Positions 26,138-34,737 of a stretch of 64,000 nucleotides of DNA are shown one piece after another. The position numbers were made by a program, and so were the translations under genes. A model generated the notes under the pieces. The model worked only from the letters and a program-made list of their open reading frames with translations, ran no database searches and was not told the origin of the DNA. Within the stretch, counting starts at the first letter, position 1, and every line of letters begins with the position of its first letter. The DNA lies in contig JAYRVH010000009.1 in the NCBI GenBank assembly GCA_041918615.1, forward strand, positions 78,535 to 142,534, written 5' to 3'. Source of the stretch: JAEUJM01 sp041918615. GTDB lineage: Bacteria > Actinomycetota > Acidimicrobiia > Acidimicrobiales > DATDAH01.

Positions 26138-27415
26138 TCACGAGGCGGCCCGGCGAGGCCGGGCCGCTCGGGTGGGCTCACCACGCGGCACCAGCGTGGG
26201 GTTCACCTTTTCGAGCACGACCGATGCGTCGATCACGCACTTGCCGATGTCGGACCGACCCGGCAGGTCGTACATGACATCGAGCAGGACCTCTTCGATG
26301 ATCGACCGGAGGCCCCGGGCGCCGGTGCCCCGCTTGAGGGCCTGGTCGGCAACGGCGTCGAGCGCATCGGCGGTGAACTCGAGCTCGACGTCTTCGATCT
26401 CGAAGAACTTGTGATACTGCTTCACCAGGGCGTTCTTCGGCTCCACGAGGATGCGGATCAAGGCCTCGGTGTCCAGGTTGGCGACGGCGCCCACCACCGG
26501 CAGACGGCCGATGAACTCGGGGATCAGACCGAACTTCAACAGGTCTTCGGGCAGTACCTGGGTGAAGATCGCCCCGAGGTCCTTCTCGCCCGAGCGACGG
26601 ATGTCGGCGCCGAAGCCCACCCCCTTGTTCCCGGCACGGGACTCGATGATCTTTTCGATGCCCGCGAACGCACCGCCGCAGATGAACAAGATGTTCGTCG
26701 TGTCGATCTGGATGAACTCTTGGTGGGGGTGCTTGCGCCCTCCCTGTGGCGGCACCGACGCGGTGGTGCCCTCCAGGATCTTCAACAGGGCCTGCTGCAC
26801 GCCTTCGCCCGACACGTCCCGGGTGATCGACGGGTTCTCGCTCTTGCGGGCGATCTTGTCGATCTCGTCGATGTAGATGATCCCGGTCTCGGCCTTCTTG
26901 ACGTCGTAGTCAGCCGCCTGGATCAACTTGAGGAGGATGTTCTCGACGTCCTCCCCCACGTAGCCGGCCTCGGTGAGTGCGGTGGCGTCGGCGATGGCGA
27001 ACGGCACGTTGAGCATGCGGGCCAGCGTCTGGGCGAGCAGCGTCTTCCCACAGCCGGTGGGACCGATGAGCATGATGTTGGACTTGGCCAGCTCGACCCC
27101 GTCATCGTGACCGGCGCCGTCGAGTTGCACCCGCTTGTAGTGGTTGTACACCGCCACGGACAGGATCTTCTTGGCTTGTTCCTGACCGATGATGTAGTCG
27201 TTCAGGAACTGGTTGATCTCGCGGGGCTTCGGCAGCTCCTCGAACCGCAGCTCGGAGGTCTCGGACAGCTCCTCTTCGATGATCTCGTTGCAGAGATCGA
27301 TGCACTCGTCGCAGATGTAGACGCCGGGTCCCGCGATGAGCTTCTTGACCTGCTTCTGGGACTTCCCGCAAAACGAGCACTTCAACAGCTCGCCACCGTC
27401 TCCGAACTTGGCCAC
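26138..27415 (-). CDS. clpX: ATP-dependent Clp protease ATP-binding subunit ClpX
   Basis: 425 residues: N-terminal zinc domain (CSFC...CDEC), Walker A GPTGCGKT, pore loop GYVGEDVEN, Walker B IIYIDEIDKI, the ClpP-docking IGF-type loop (here VGFG), and sensor 2 GTGARGLRSIIE. Unfolds substrates, including ssrA-tagged ones, for ClpP. It follows clpP by 30 nt; GTG start with GGAGGAA upstream. The last 15 residues (ARPRR-type tail) share a 14-base stretch with the short repeat found at 63861-64000. Confidence 0.97.
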   Translation of the reverse strand: MAKFGDGGELLKCSFCGKSQKQVKKLIAGPGVYICDECIDLCNEIIEEELSETSELRFEELPKPREINQFLNDYIIGQEQAKKILSVAVYNHYKRVQLDGAGHDDGVELAKSNIMLIGPTGCGKTLLAQTLARMLNVPFAIADATALTEAGYVGEDVENILLKLIQAADYDVKKAETGIIYIDEIDKIARKSENPSITRDVSGEGVQQALLKILEGTTASVPPQGGRKHPHQEFIQIDTTNILFICGGAFAGIEKIIESRAGNKGVGFGADIRRSGEKDLGAIFTQVLPEDLLKFGLIPEFIGRLPVVGAVANLDTEALIRILVEPKNALVKQYHKFFEIEDVELEFTADALDAVADQALKRGTGARGLRSIIEEVLLDVMYDLPGRSDIGKCVIDASVVLEKVNPTLVPRGEPTRAARPRRAAS

Positions 27416-27445
27416 GTTGTCCGCTTCCTCCGAGTTTCGTCGTCG

Positions 27446-28087
27446 CTAGGAGCCGACCGCCTGGATCGGGCCGCTGTTCTCAGCCAGCTCCCGAGCAGAG
27501 ATCACCTCGTCGATGATGCCGTAGTCCTTCGCCTCCTGCGCGCTCAGCACGAAATCGCGGTCGGTGTCGATGTTGACCTGCTCGACCGACTGACCGGTGC
27601 ACTCGGAGATGATCGTCTCGAGCGTCGTACGCATGCGCAGGATCTCTTGAGCGACCAGCTCGATGTCGGACACCTGACCGCCCGCCTGGCCGTAGGGCTG
27701 GTGCAGCAGGACCCGGGCGTTGGGGAGGGCCATGCGCTTGCCCTTCGTGCCGGCAGCGAGCAGGACCGCCGCGGCCGATGCGGCCTGACCGAAGCAGATC
27801 GTCGTGATGTCGGGCTTGACGTAGGCCATGGTGTCGTAGATCGCCAGGAGCGCGGTGATGTCGCCACCAGGGCTGTTGATGTAGATGTTGATGTCCTTGT
27901 CGGGGTTCTCCGACTCGAGGTGCAGCAACTGGGCGCACATGAGGTTGGCGACCGTGTCGTCGATCGGCGTGCCGAGGAAGATGATGTTCTCCTTCAGCAG
28001 TCGCGAGTACAGGTCGAAGGCGCGCTCACCGCGGTTGGTCTGCTCGACCACCGTGGGGACGAGGTAGTTGCGGAAGGGCTCGGTCAC
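27446..28087 (-). CDS. clpP2: ATP-dependent Clp protease proteolytic subunit (ClpP2-type)
   Basis: 213 residues. Catalytic Ser104 in GQAAS, His129 in LLHQPYG, Asp in the TDRDFVLSAQEAKDYG segment. The GTG start overlaps the tig stop (GTGA), so tig-clpP-clpX is a coupled operon. A second, clearly different ClpP lies 8 kb away. In Actinobacteria the active particle is a ClpP1P2 heterocomplex; the label P2 reflects the linkage with tig/clpX-like context and is provisional. Confidence 0.93.
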   Translation of the reverse strand: MTEPFRNYLVPTVVEQTNRGERAFDLYSRLLKENIIFLGTPIDDTVANLMCAQLLHLESENPDKDINIYINSPGGDITALLAIYDTMAYVKPDITTICFGQAASAAAVLLAAGTKGKRMALPNARVLLHQPYGQAGGQVSDIELVAQEILRMRTTLETIISECTGQSVEQVNIDTDRDFVLSAQEAKDYGIIDEVISARELAENSGPIQAVGS

Positions 28088-29469
28088 GAGGCGTCCTCTT
28101 CTGTGGGCTCGGGCCCGTCGCCGCCGGGTGCGGCGGCTTCGGTGTCTGCGGGTGGTGGGGGTGCCAGGTCGGACCAGTCGATGGCCATGCCGTCCGCATC
28201 GACCAGTCGGACGTTCTCGACGAGCCATTCAAGGGCGAACCGCTTGCGCAGGTCGGATCGTACCGCCGCCAGGGCGTCGTCATGTCCGAGTTGGTGCCGC
28301 ACGTCCTCGACCCGTTCACCGAGCCGCTCGGCGAGGCGCTCGCACTCGGCGTCGAGGTCCGCCTCGGTGACTTCGATGCCCTCTGAATCAGCGATCGAGC
28401 GGAGAGCGAGATCGACCTTGACCGACTGCGTGGCGCCCTCTCGGAGCTCGTCGAGCATGGCCTCGGGCTCCTGGCCCGTGATGGCCGAGTACTGATCGAG
28501 GTCCATGCCCTGGGCTTGGAGGCGCATGGCGAGGCTCTGGAGCTGCTGCTGCATCTCGCTCTTCACCAGCGCCTCGGGGACCTCGAGATCCACGAGCGCG
28601 ACGAGTGCCTCGGCGGTGTTGTTCTGGGCGGCCATGGCCGACTGCGAAGCAAGCGCCACGCGCAGTTGGGTGGTGAGATCGGAGCGGAGCTCGTGCACCG
28701 TCTCGAACTCGGAGGCCTCGTTGGCCCATTCGTCGTCCACCTCGGGCAGCACCTTCTCCTTGACCTCCTTCACGAGGACACGGAAATGCAGGCTCCTGTC
28801 CTCGTCGGGGTCGGGATGGTCGGCGTCGAACTCGAAGATGTCACCGACCTTTGCACCGGCCAACTGGAGATCCATCTCCGGAACGATGCCGCCGCTTCCG
28901 AGCGGGTAGAGGTAGTCGTCCGCCGTCAGTCCGTCGACCGGCTCGCCGTCGAGCGAGCCGGCGATGTCGACCGAGACGTGATCTCCGTCGCGTGCGGGTC
29001 GCCCGACCGTCTCGAGCTCACCGAATTGCTGACGGAGGCGCTCGATCCGCTGATCGATCTGCTCCTCGGTCGGCACCGGCGACGGGATCTCGACCTCGAG
29101 GCCCCGGTAGCCCGACACGGTGATCTGCGGTCGGACCTCGACCACGGCGTCGAAGGACACCGGGCCCGATTCCTCGCCGTCGGTCACATCGATCTCGGGG
29201 GCGGCGATCACGTCGACGTCATGCTCACGGACAGCGTCGGCGTAGTAGCCCGGCAGGGCCTCGCGAAGCGCCTCTTCACGCGCCACCCCTGGGCCGAGCC
29301 GGGCCTCGAGCAGCTTCCTCGGTGCCCTGCCCGGCCGGAAGCCGGGGATCTTCACCTCATGAGCGATGCGCTTGAACGCAGAATCCAGCGCCGCTTCGAA
29401 CTCGCCCTCGTCGACCTCGACGGAAAGCCTGACCTTGTTGCCCTCGAGGGTCTCCACACTGGTCTTCAC
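28084..29469 (-). CDS. tig: Trigger factor
   Basis: 461 residues: ribosome-binding domain with the signature PGFRPGRAPRKLLEARLG near residue 45, PPIase-like domain (about 150-240, GDHVSVDIAGSLDGEPV) and a C-terminal helical arm domain, ending in an acidic tail. Binds nascent chains at the exit tunnel. GTG start, first gene of tig-clpP-clpX. Confidence 0.95.
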   Translation of the reverse strand: MKTSVETLEGNKVRLSVEVDEGEFEAALDSAFKRIAHEVKIPGFRPGRAPRKLLEARLGPGVAREEALREALPGYYADAVREHDVDVIAAPEIDVTDGEESGPVSFDAVVEVRPQITVSGYRGLEVEIPSPVPTEEQIDQRIERLRQQFGELETVGRPARDGDHVSVDIAGSLDGEPVDGLTADDYLYPLGSGGIVPEMDLQLAGAKVGDIFEFDADHPDPDEDRSLHFRVLVKEVKEKVLPEVDDEWANEASEFETVHELRSDLTTQLRVALASQSAMAAQNNTAEALVALVDLEVPEALVKSEMQQQLQSLAMRLQAQGMDLDQYSAITGQEPEAMLDELREGATQSVKVDLALRSIADSEGIEVTEADLDAECERLAERLGERVEDVRHQLGHDDALAAVRSDLRKRFALEWLVENVRLVDADGMAIDWSDLAPPPPADTEAAAPGGDGPEPTEEDAS

Positions 29470-29478
29470 AGGCGGCCG

Positions 29479-29484
29479 AGTCTA
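29479..29484 (-). promoter_or_regulatory. Putative -10 element of tig-clpP-clpX
   Basis: TAGACT on the minus strand, 9 nt before the tig GTG; no Shine-Dalgarno. Confidence 0.35.
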
Positions 29485-29584
29485 ACGGCCAGTCCGGCGA
29501 CCCCATCGCATGCCCGTCGCGAGCCCCCGCTCGGCCCGATGACGGTGATCGCCCAGCCACCGCCGGTCGGTAGGGTGACGGCGA

Positions 29585-29658
29585 CGGGGAGTAGCGCAGC
29601 TAGGTAGCGCACCTGCTTTGGGAGCAGGGGGTCGCGGGTTCAAATCCCGCCTCCCCGA
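29585..29658 (+). tRNA. tRNA-Pro (anticodon TGG)
   Basis: Cloverleaf: acceptor CGGGGAG/CTCCCCG, anticodon arm CCTGC-TTTGGGA-GCAGG with TGG, T-arm GCGGG-TTCAAAT-CCCGC. CCA is not encoded. The next gene, on the other strand, stops 2 nt beyond the tRNA end. Confidence 0.96.
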
Positions 29659-29660
29659 CG

Positions 29661-30221
29661 TCAGGCGAAGGGATCGAAGCAGACGAACGGCTCGGGCTCG
29701 CGGGCCACCGCATCCCCACCGACGGCCTCGCCGTCCTGGCGTGTCGTGCCTTCCCGCTCGCGTTCCGCCTCGCCGCCGCTGGAAGCGAGTTCGTTGCCCG
29801 AGCCGACAGCGATCGGTTCGCCGTCCTGGTTGGTCACGGTCAGGCCGACCTCCTTCGCGTTCGGCGCCCCGGCCCGCTCGGCAGGCGGCGGCTTGGTGAT
29901 CAGGTAGCCGGCAACCACCGAGCAGACCGCGATGGCCTCACGCCCCGCCTCTCCCTCGGGCTCGCCCGTCTGGTCCACCTGCACGGTGCCGCCGGCGCAG
30001 ACCCGAACCCGGTTGATCCACACCTCATCCGCCGCGACATCGGCCAGGTAATGGCGGAGCCCGTCATACTCCCGGGCGTCGGACGCGCAGTTCGGCTGTG
30101 GTTCGGCGTCCAGGACGGTGGCGTCGTCCTCGGTCGACGCCGCCCCCGACCCCGCCCGCGAACAGGCCGGGGTGAGCGCGATCAGGACCGCCACGCAGGC
30201 AACGGCCCGCTTCGGACTCAC
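29661..30221 (-). CDS. Predicted lipoprotein, unknown function
   Basis: 186 residues from the GTG at 30221, which overlaps the upstream stop (GTGA); a TTG at 30230 would add three residues. Signal peptide with lipobox ALTPAC, so Cys20 is probably lipidated. The mature part has two or three further cysteines, a central VWINRVRVCAGGTVQV segment and an acidic low-complexity C-terminus. Coupled to the secreted 462-residue protein; the pair likely works outside the membrane. No family recognised. Confidence 0.65.
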   Translation of the reverse strand: MSPKRAVACVAVLIALTPACSRAGSGAASTEDDATVLDAEPQPNCASDAREYDGLRHYLADVAADEVWINRVRVCAGGTVQVDQTGEPEGEAGREAIAVCSVVAGYLITKPPPAERAGAPNAKEVGLTVTNQDGEPIAVGSGNELASSGGEAEREREGTTRQDGEAVGGDAVAREPEPFVCFDPFA

Positions 30222-31606
30222 GACGCCCAATACACCTGGACGCGTCCGTACATCGGGTGGGCGACGTCCCGTGTGCGCAGCCGGCGCCCGGACGGGTTCT
30301 CCCGCACCACGGGGCCCGACAGCGGGTCATAGCAGCTCTGGGTCGGATCGACATCGACGCGGGAGTCGTACTGGGCGGCGATGGACGCCTTGAGCTCGCC
30401 GCGGATGTCGATCGGATCTCCCCCGCCGGCCTCCTCACCGGCGGCCGCCTCGAGGAACTCCCAGGAATCGGTGCAGGTGCGTTGCACCGGCTCAGGAGTG
30501 ATGCTGGCGCCCAACCCGAGGTCGAGGGTGGCGCAGCCGGCGGACCGCTGCACCGACGGGGCGACCCTGACCCCTGGACGAGCCACGATGTCGTAGTCGA
30601 GCTTCAGCCTCGATCCCTCCGTGCCCTCGGGTGCACAGATCCTCACCGGCGAGGGGTTCGCCCTGAGCGCTTGGAGCAGCACCCGGATGTCGAGGTGGTC
30701 CTGGCAGCAGAAGGGCGGGAGACCACCGTCCTGAAGCCGGTTCACCGAGGCGATCAGGTACTGGATGGCGTCGACGTTGAAGATCCCGCCACGACTCAGG
30801 CCGGCGTTCACCCGGGGCGCGAGCGCCGGGTCGGGGTGATACCGCTGGCCCACCCGGTACGGGTTGTAGAAGAAGCTGACCACGGTCTTGTCGCCATCGA
30901 CGTGGGACCACGCCACGAAGGTGAGCGGGTGCAGTTCGGTGAAGTAGTCGGGGTGCCCGCAGTCGAGGATCCAGCGGCCCATGACGATCACTCGATCGCC
31001 GGGGAGCGGGAAGTAGCCCGGTTGCAGGTTCTCGCGGGCGTGGTCGGACATCGCCGACCACTCGTCGCCGGTGGCCGGGCCCGCGGCCGTGCGCACGTGG
31101 GGAAAGAGACCCTCCTCGAGCTCGACGTGCATCGGCAGTGCACTTGGCCGACCCGCCTCCTGGGTGAAGTCGGCGTACGGAGGATCGACGCCCACGTCCA
31201 TGTTGAAGTCGCTGCCGAACGGATGGTCGAACGGCAGGTCGCCGGTACCCAACGAGCTGTTCTGCACCGTGCCCGCGACCATCACCTGCTTGCCGCCCGC
31301 GACTGCATCGCCCCAATGCGATGGGACCACGTAGTCCAGCGCGGAGTGATCGAGCAGCTCGCTCAGGAAGGTGAACCGATCGGAACCGCACGACTCGACC
31401 GGGCCCGCGACGGGTGCCGCGCCGTTGCGCGCCGTGGCATCACGGGTGGCCCATCGCAGCGTCGTGCCGCCGACGGTCGGGACCGCCGCCTCGGGAGCCC
31501 CCGGTGGCGGGCCCTGCCCCCCTTGCCCGAACGCCACTCCCCCGCTGGTCGCGACGAGTGCCGCGACCGCGCACACGGCCATGCGAACGGAACCACTGCA
31601 CATCAT
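30218..31606 (-). CDS. Secreted protein, unknown function
   Basis: 462 residues with a Sec-type signal peptide (MAVCAVAALVATSGGVAFGQ). Conserved-looking segments include HPFGSDFNMDV near residue 128, GRWILDCGHPDYFTELHPL near residue 212 and paired cysteines (FCCQDH). The His/Asp/Glu content of the second suggests a metal site, which is inference only. Start: two adjacent ATGs (31606, 31603). It ends inside the start of the downstream lipoprotein gene. I do not recognise the family. Confidence 0.6.
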   Translation of the reverse strand: MMCSGSVRMAVCAVAALVATSGGVAFGQGGQGPPPGAPEAAVPTVGGTTLRWATRDATARNGAAPVAGPVESCGSDRFTFLSELLDHSALDYVVPSHWGDAVAGGKQVMVAGTVQNSSLGTGDLPFDHPFGSDFNMDVGVDPPYADFTQEAGRPSALPMHVELEEGLFPHVRTAAGPATGDEWSAMSDHARENLQPGYFPLPGDRVIVMGRWILDCGHPDYFTELHPLTFVAWSHVDGDKTVVSFFYNPYRVGQRYHPDPALAPRVNAGLSRGGIFNVDAIQYLIASVNRLQDGGLPPFCCQDHLDIRVLLQALRANPSPVRICAPEGTEGSRLKLDYDIVARPGVRVAPSVQRSAGCATLDLGLGASITPEPVQRTCTDSWEFLEAAAGEEAGGGDPIDIRGELKASIAAQYDSRVDVDPTQSCYDPLSGPVVRENPSGRRLRTRDVAHPMYGRVQVYWAS

Positions 31607-31722
31607 CGACGACTCTCCCCCGAAGGCTGCTCCCCGAGCCCAGGTGGCGGCCGGGCCGAGCGCTGGCGTGAAGCGCCCGCCGTGCCAGGACCGCCGGCCC
31701 GGAGCTACCGTCTCGTGTCCGC

Positions 31723-31796
31723 GCGGGTGTAGCTCAATGGCAGAGCCTCAGGTTTCCAACCTGATGACGCGGGTTCGATCCCCGTCACCCGCTCCA
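31723..31796 (+). tRNA. tRNA-Gly (anticodon TCC), CCA encoded
   Basis: Acceptor GCGGGTG/CACCCGC, anticodon arm TCAGG-TTTCCAA-CCTGA, T-loop TTCGATC, discriminator T and encoded CCA. The antisense membrane-protein gene ends inside this tRNA. Confidence 0.96.
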
Positions 31797-34435
31797 TCGT
31801 CGTCCGGCTCGTTCCCAGGCGACCCCAGCACCGCGGCGAGTGCCACCAGGAGCCAGATGTAGCGGGTCCAGATGTGCTCGAGGAAGGACGCGAGCACGAT
31901 GTGGGCCGCGAACGCGAGGGTGACGGCGTAGAGCACGAGCTCGCGCCCCATCAATCGTCGTCGGGACCACGTGAGCCCGAACACCGGTCGGATCGTCGAC
32001 AGGCACACCAGGACCCAGCCGGCGAAGCCGACGAGCCCGAGGCCGATCCAGATCTCGAGATGACCGCTGTGCGGGCCCGTCGTCGACCGGTTCACCATGC
32101 CGTCGCCCACGAGCAGGGACGCTGTCCCCGCATCCTGCAAACGCTCCTCTGCCAGAGAGAGACGGGTGTCGGTCGACAGGACCGCGAAGCTGCTCGCGAC
32201 GGTGTCGGTGCGGAGGAGCGCCCGGTCGATCACCGGCACGCGCACGAGCCCGGCGAAACCGAGGAGGAACAGCAGGAGGAGCGTGGCCGCCGCCGCCCCG
32301 ACCGATCGACCCATGCCCATGCGCACCAGATGGACGGCGAGGAAGACCAGCGCCACCACCAGTGCGACGACACCGCTTCGGGACCCCGTCCACAACAGGC
32401 CGGCGAGCAGCGGCACGACGGCCGCGCCGTAGAGCACCCAACGACGTTCCTGGGTGGCGAGGACACACGCCAGGGCCAACCCGATGGCGCAGAAGACGCC
32501 GAGGTGGTTTGCGTTGCCCGCGAGGCCGGTGGCCCGTTCGACCTGATCGCGCCACGGGTCGGCGACACCGATCTTGGTGATCGAGGAGAACGCGCCCAGC
32601 CCCGCCGACACCGCCGCCCCGAAGATGAAGGCCTGGAGGAGACGTCGGACCTCGCGCCACGTGGGGTCCCACCAGGCGACCACCATCCAGCACACGACCA
32701 TCGTCGCGACGAGGCGACCGTGGAGGACCGCGCTCTCGAAGGGGGTCGTGGCGAAGAGGAGTCCCGTTGCGGACCCGACCACGACAAGAGCAGCACCCCA
32801 TCGCAGCAACGGCGGGACCAACTGACCGGGCGGGCGCCCGAATGGCCCCCAGAGGAGGGCCAGCCCCACGGCGAGGGCCAAGGGGAGGTCGGCCACCGAC
32901 ACCACTTTGGTGAATCGGACCCCGAACAGGGGCATGAGCCCGAACGAAGCCGTCATCAACAGTGTCACCATCAGGCGGCGACGGGCGGCGACCGGCGGGA
33001 ACCGCGAGCCCGGAGACCTGTCGCTCTTCAGGAATGCCACCAGTGCGACGAGCAGCCAGAGGTACCGGTTCCAGACGTTGTTCACGGTCAGCGCGGTGAC
33101 GGCGAACGCGACGAACGCCGCACTGACGGCGAATCGGATCTCCTGGCGTTGGTCGAAGCTCTCACGCGTCCAGGACAGGCGGAACGCAGGCAGGCAGGTG
33201 ACGATGCAGATCACGAGCCAACCGATGAGGCCGAGTGCTCCCATGCCGAGCCACACCTCGAAGTGACCGTTGTGCACCGACGTGGCGGGTTGCTCACGGA
33301 GACCTGAACCCACGAGGAGGCTGTCGAGTCCCCGGTCGTCGATGGCGCGACCCAGCAGTTCTATCCGCACGTCCGTGGACTCGACGCTCCGAGCACTGGC
33401 AGGCGTGTCGGTGCGCAACAGCAGCCGATCGACGGTCGGCACGCGCACGAGGCCGATCACTGCCACCACGAGGAAGACCACACACAATCCGAGACCGACC
33501 AGGACCGGTCGCGCTCTTCCGGTACGGACGAGCCGAACGGCCACCAGCGCGAGACCGATCGCCGCGCCCACCAAGGCACCTCGGGAGCCCGAGTACGCGA
33601 GGCCCAGAAGTTGCACCACCAGGGCTCCGGTCAGCAGCAGCCGCACACGCACGTCGGTGGTCCAGGTGGCGATCGAGGCCGCGAGTACCGCGCCGATGAC
33701 CGTCACCACGCCGAAGGTGTTCGCCCCGCCGGCCAGGCCGACCGCTCGTCCGACGCCGTTCTGCAGGTCTTCGAGGGGGAGCGACCCGAGGACGGGCAGT
33801 GACGCCATGATGCCGAGGGCAGCCGAGAAGCTGGACGCGCCGACATAGGTGCCCAGGCACCACTTCAGGGCCCGGCTCGACGGTTCGCTGCCGACGACGG
33901 CGATCAGGCAGATCAGCACCACCCCGATCAGTCGGAGCAGCAGCGCGCCGCTGCCGGCAGTGACCACCGAGAAGTTGTCCCTGGTGAAGTCCGAGAGCGC
34001 ACCCTGCCCCTGGATGTCCATCGGGCTGGTGATCTGCGGTCGAGCGAAGAGCAGGCCCACGAACCCGCCGACCGCCATCAGGGCCAGCCCGAGGGGGAGC
34101 CAGCCACCGACGGCACTCTCGACCGGCCGCCGATGATGGCACGACACCAGGGCCAGTGTCCCTGCCGCCAACAGCGCGACATCGGCCAAGGTCACATGGG
34201 GGCCGATGCGGAGGACCTGGAGCGGCGAGAGGGCGAAGGTGGCAACGAGCAACCAGCAGGCGGGCAACCGCAGGTCCCCGGACCTGATCCGATCCCCGGT
34301 CGTGGGGACAGCCTCCTGATAGGCGGGGAGCCGACTCGACGGACCCGCAATCGGAGAGGCCAGGGGCACCCGGGCGATGGTAACCAGAACCGGCCGACCC
34401 GGAGTAGCAGGGCAGGAGGGCCGGCACACCCGCAC
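31748..34435 (-). CDS. Tandem-duplicated O-antigen ligase/polymerase-like membrane protein
   Basis: 895 residues in two homologous halves (about 57-470 and 487-872), each a full Wzy/WaaL-type module. Matching motifs: RAVGLAGGANTFGV / RATGLAGNANHLGV, SGSRGALVG / TGSRSGVVA, LVRVPTVDRLLLRTDT / LVRVPVIDRALLRTDT, and HNGHFEVWLGMGALG / HSGHLEIWIGLGLVG. Typical family members have one module of 400-450 residues. Joins or polymerises undecaprenyl-linked glycans on the outer face in the family. The last 15 codons are antisense to tRNA-Gly. Start uncertain: residues 1-45 are Pro-rich and may not be translated; V18 is an alternative. Confidence 0.75.
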   Translation of the reverse strand: MRVCRPSCPATPGRPVLVTIARVPLASPIAGPSSRLPAYQEAVPTTGDRIRSGDLRLPACWLLVATFALSPLQVLRIGPHVTLADVALLAAGTLALVSCHHRRPVESAVGGWLPLGLALMAVGGFVGLLFARPQITSPMDIQGQGALSDFTRDNFSVVTAGSGALLLRLIGVVLICLIAVVGSEPSSRALKWCLGTYVGASSFSAALGIMASLPVLGSLPLEDLQNGVGRAVGLAGGANTFGVVTVIGAVLAASIATWTTDVRVRLLLTGALVVQLLGLAYSGSRGALVGAAIGLALVAVRLVRTGRARPVLVGLGLCVVFLVVAVIGLVRVPTVDRLLLRTDTPASARSVESTDVRIELLGRAIDDRGLDSLLVGSGLREQPATSVHNGHFEVWLGMGALGLIGWLVICIVTCLPAFRLSWTRESFDQRQEIRFAVSAAFVAFAVTALTVNNVWNRYLWLLVALVAFLKSDRSPGSRFPPVAARRRLMVTLLMTASFGLMPLFGVRFTKVVSVADLPLALAVGLALLWGPFGRPPGQLVPPLLRWGAALVVVGSATGLLFATTPFESAVLHGRLVATMVVCWMVVAWWDPTWREVRRLLQAFIFGAAVSAGLGAFSSITKIGVADPWRDQVERATGLAGNANHLGVFCAIGLALACVLATQERRWVLYGAAVVPLLAGLLWTGSRSGVVALVVALVFLAVHLVRMGMGRSVGAAAATLLLLFLLGFAGLVRVPVIDRALLRTDTVASSFAVLSTDTRLSLAEERLQDAGTASLLVGDGMVNRSTTGPHSGHLEIWIGLGLVGFAGWVLVCLSTIRPVFGLTWSRRRLMGRELVLYAVTLAFAAHIVLASFLEHIWTRYIWLLVALAAVLGSPGNEPDDDGAGDGDRTRVIRLET

Positions 34436-34505
34436 CTCTGACCGGCTCCCGACCGCCGGGACTATCGTCGCCCGGGCGCCGATGGCGCCAAATCCCCACG
34501 CCCCG

Positions 34506-34579
34506 GCCCCCGTAGCTCAGTGGATCAGAGCAGGTCACTTCTAATGACAAGGTCGCAGGTTCGAATCCTGCCGGGGGCG
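34506..34579 (+). tRNA. tRNA-Arg (anticodon TCT)
   Basis: Acceptor GCCCCCG/CGGGGGC, D-stem GCTC/GAGC, anticodon loop CTTCTAA, T-arm GCAGG-TTCGAAT-CCTGC. The top pair of the anticodon stem is a G-A mismatch. CCA not encoded. Confidence 0.93.
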
Positions 34580-34612
34580 CACACCACCCGCCTATGCTGA
34601 CCGATCACCCAC

Positions 34613-34684
34613 GCGCCTCTAGCTCAACGGCAGAGCAACAGACTCTTAATCTGCAGGTTCTGGGTTCGAATCCCAGGGGGCGCA
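34613..34684 (+). tRNA. tRNA-Lys (anticodon CTT)
   Basis: Acceptor GCGCCTC/GGGGCGC (one T-G wobble), anticodon loop CTCTTAA, T-arm CTGGG-TTCGAAT-CCCAG. 33 nt after tRNA-Arg, probably cotranscribed. The top anticodon-stem pair is A-C. Confidence 0.94.
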
Positions 34685-34724
34685 CCCATCGAGCACGCGA
34701 CCGACGGCATCTCGGGCGGCGCCG

Positions 34725-34730
34725 TAACCT
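34725..34730 (+). promoter_or_regulatory. Putative -10 element of rpe (leaderless)
   Basis: TAACCT 7 nt before the rpe ATG, 40 nt past tRNA-Lys. Confidence 0.4.
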
Positions 34731-34737
34731 CGGATGC

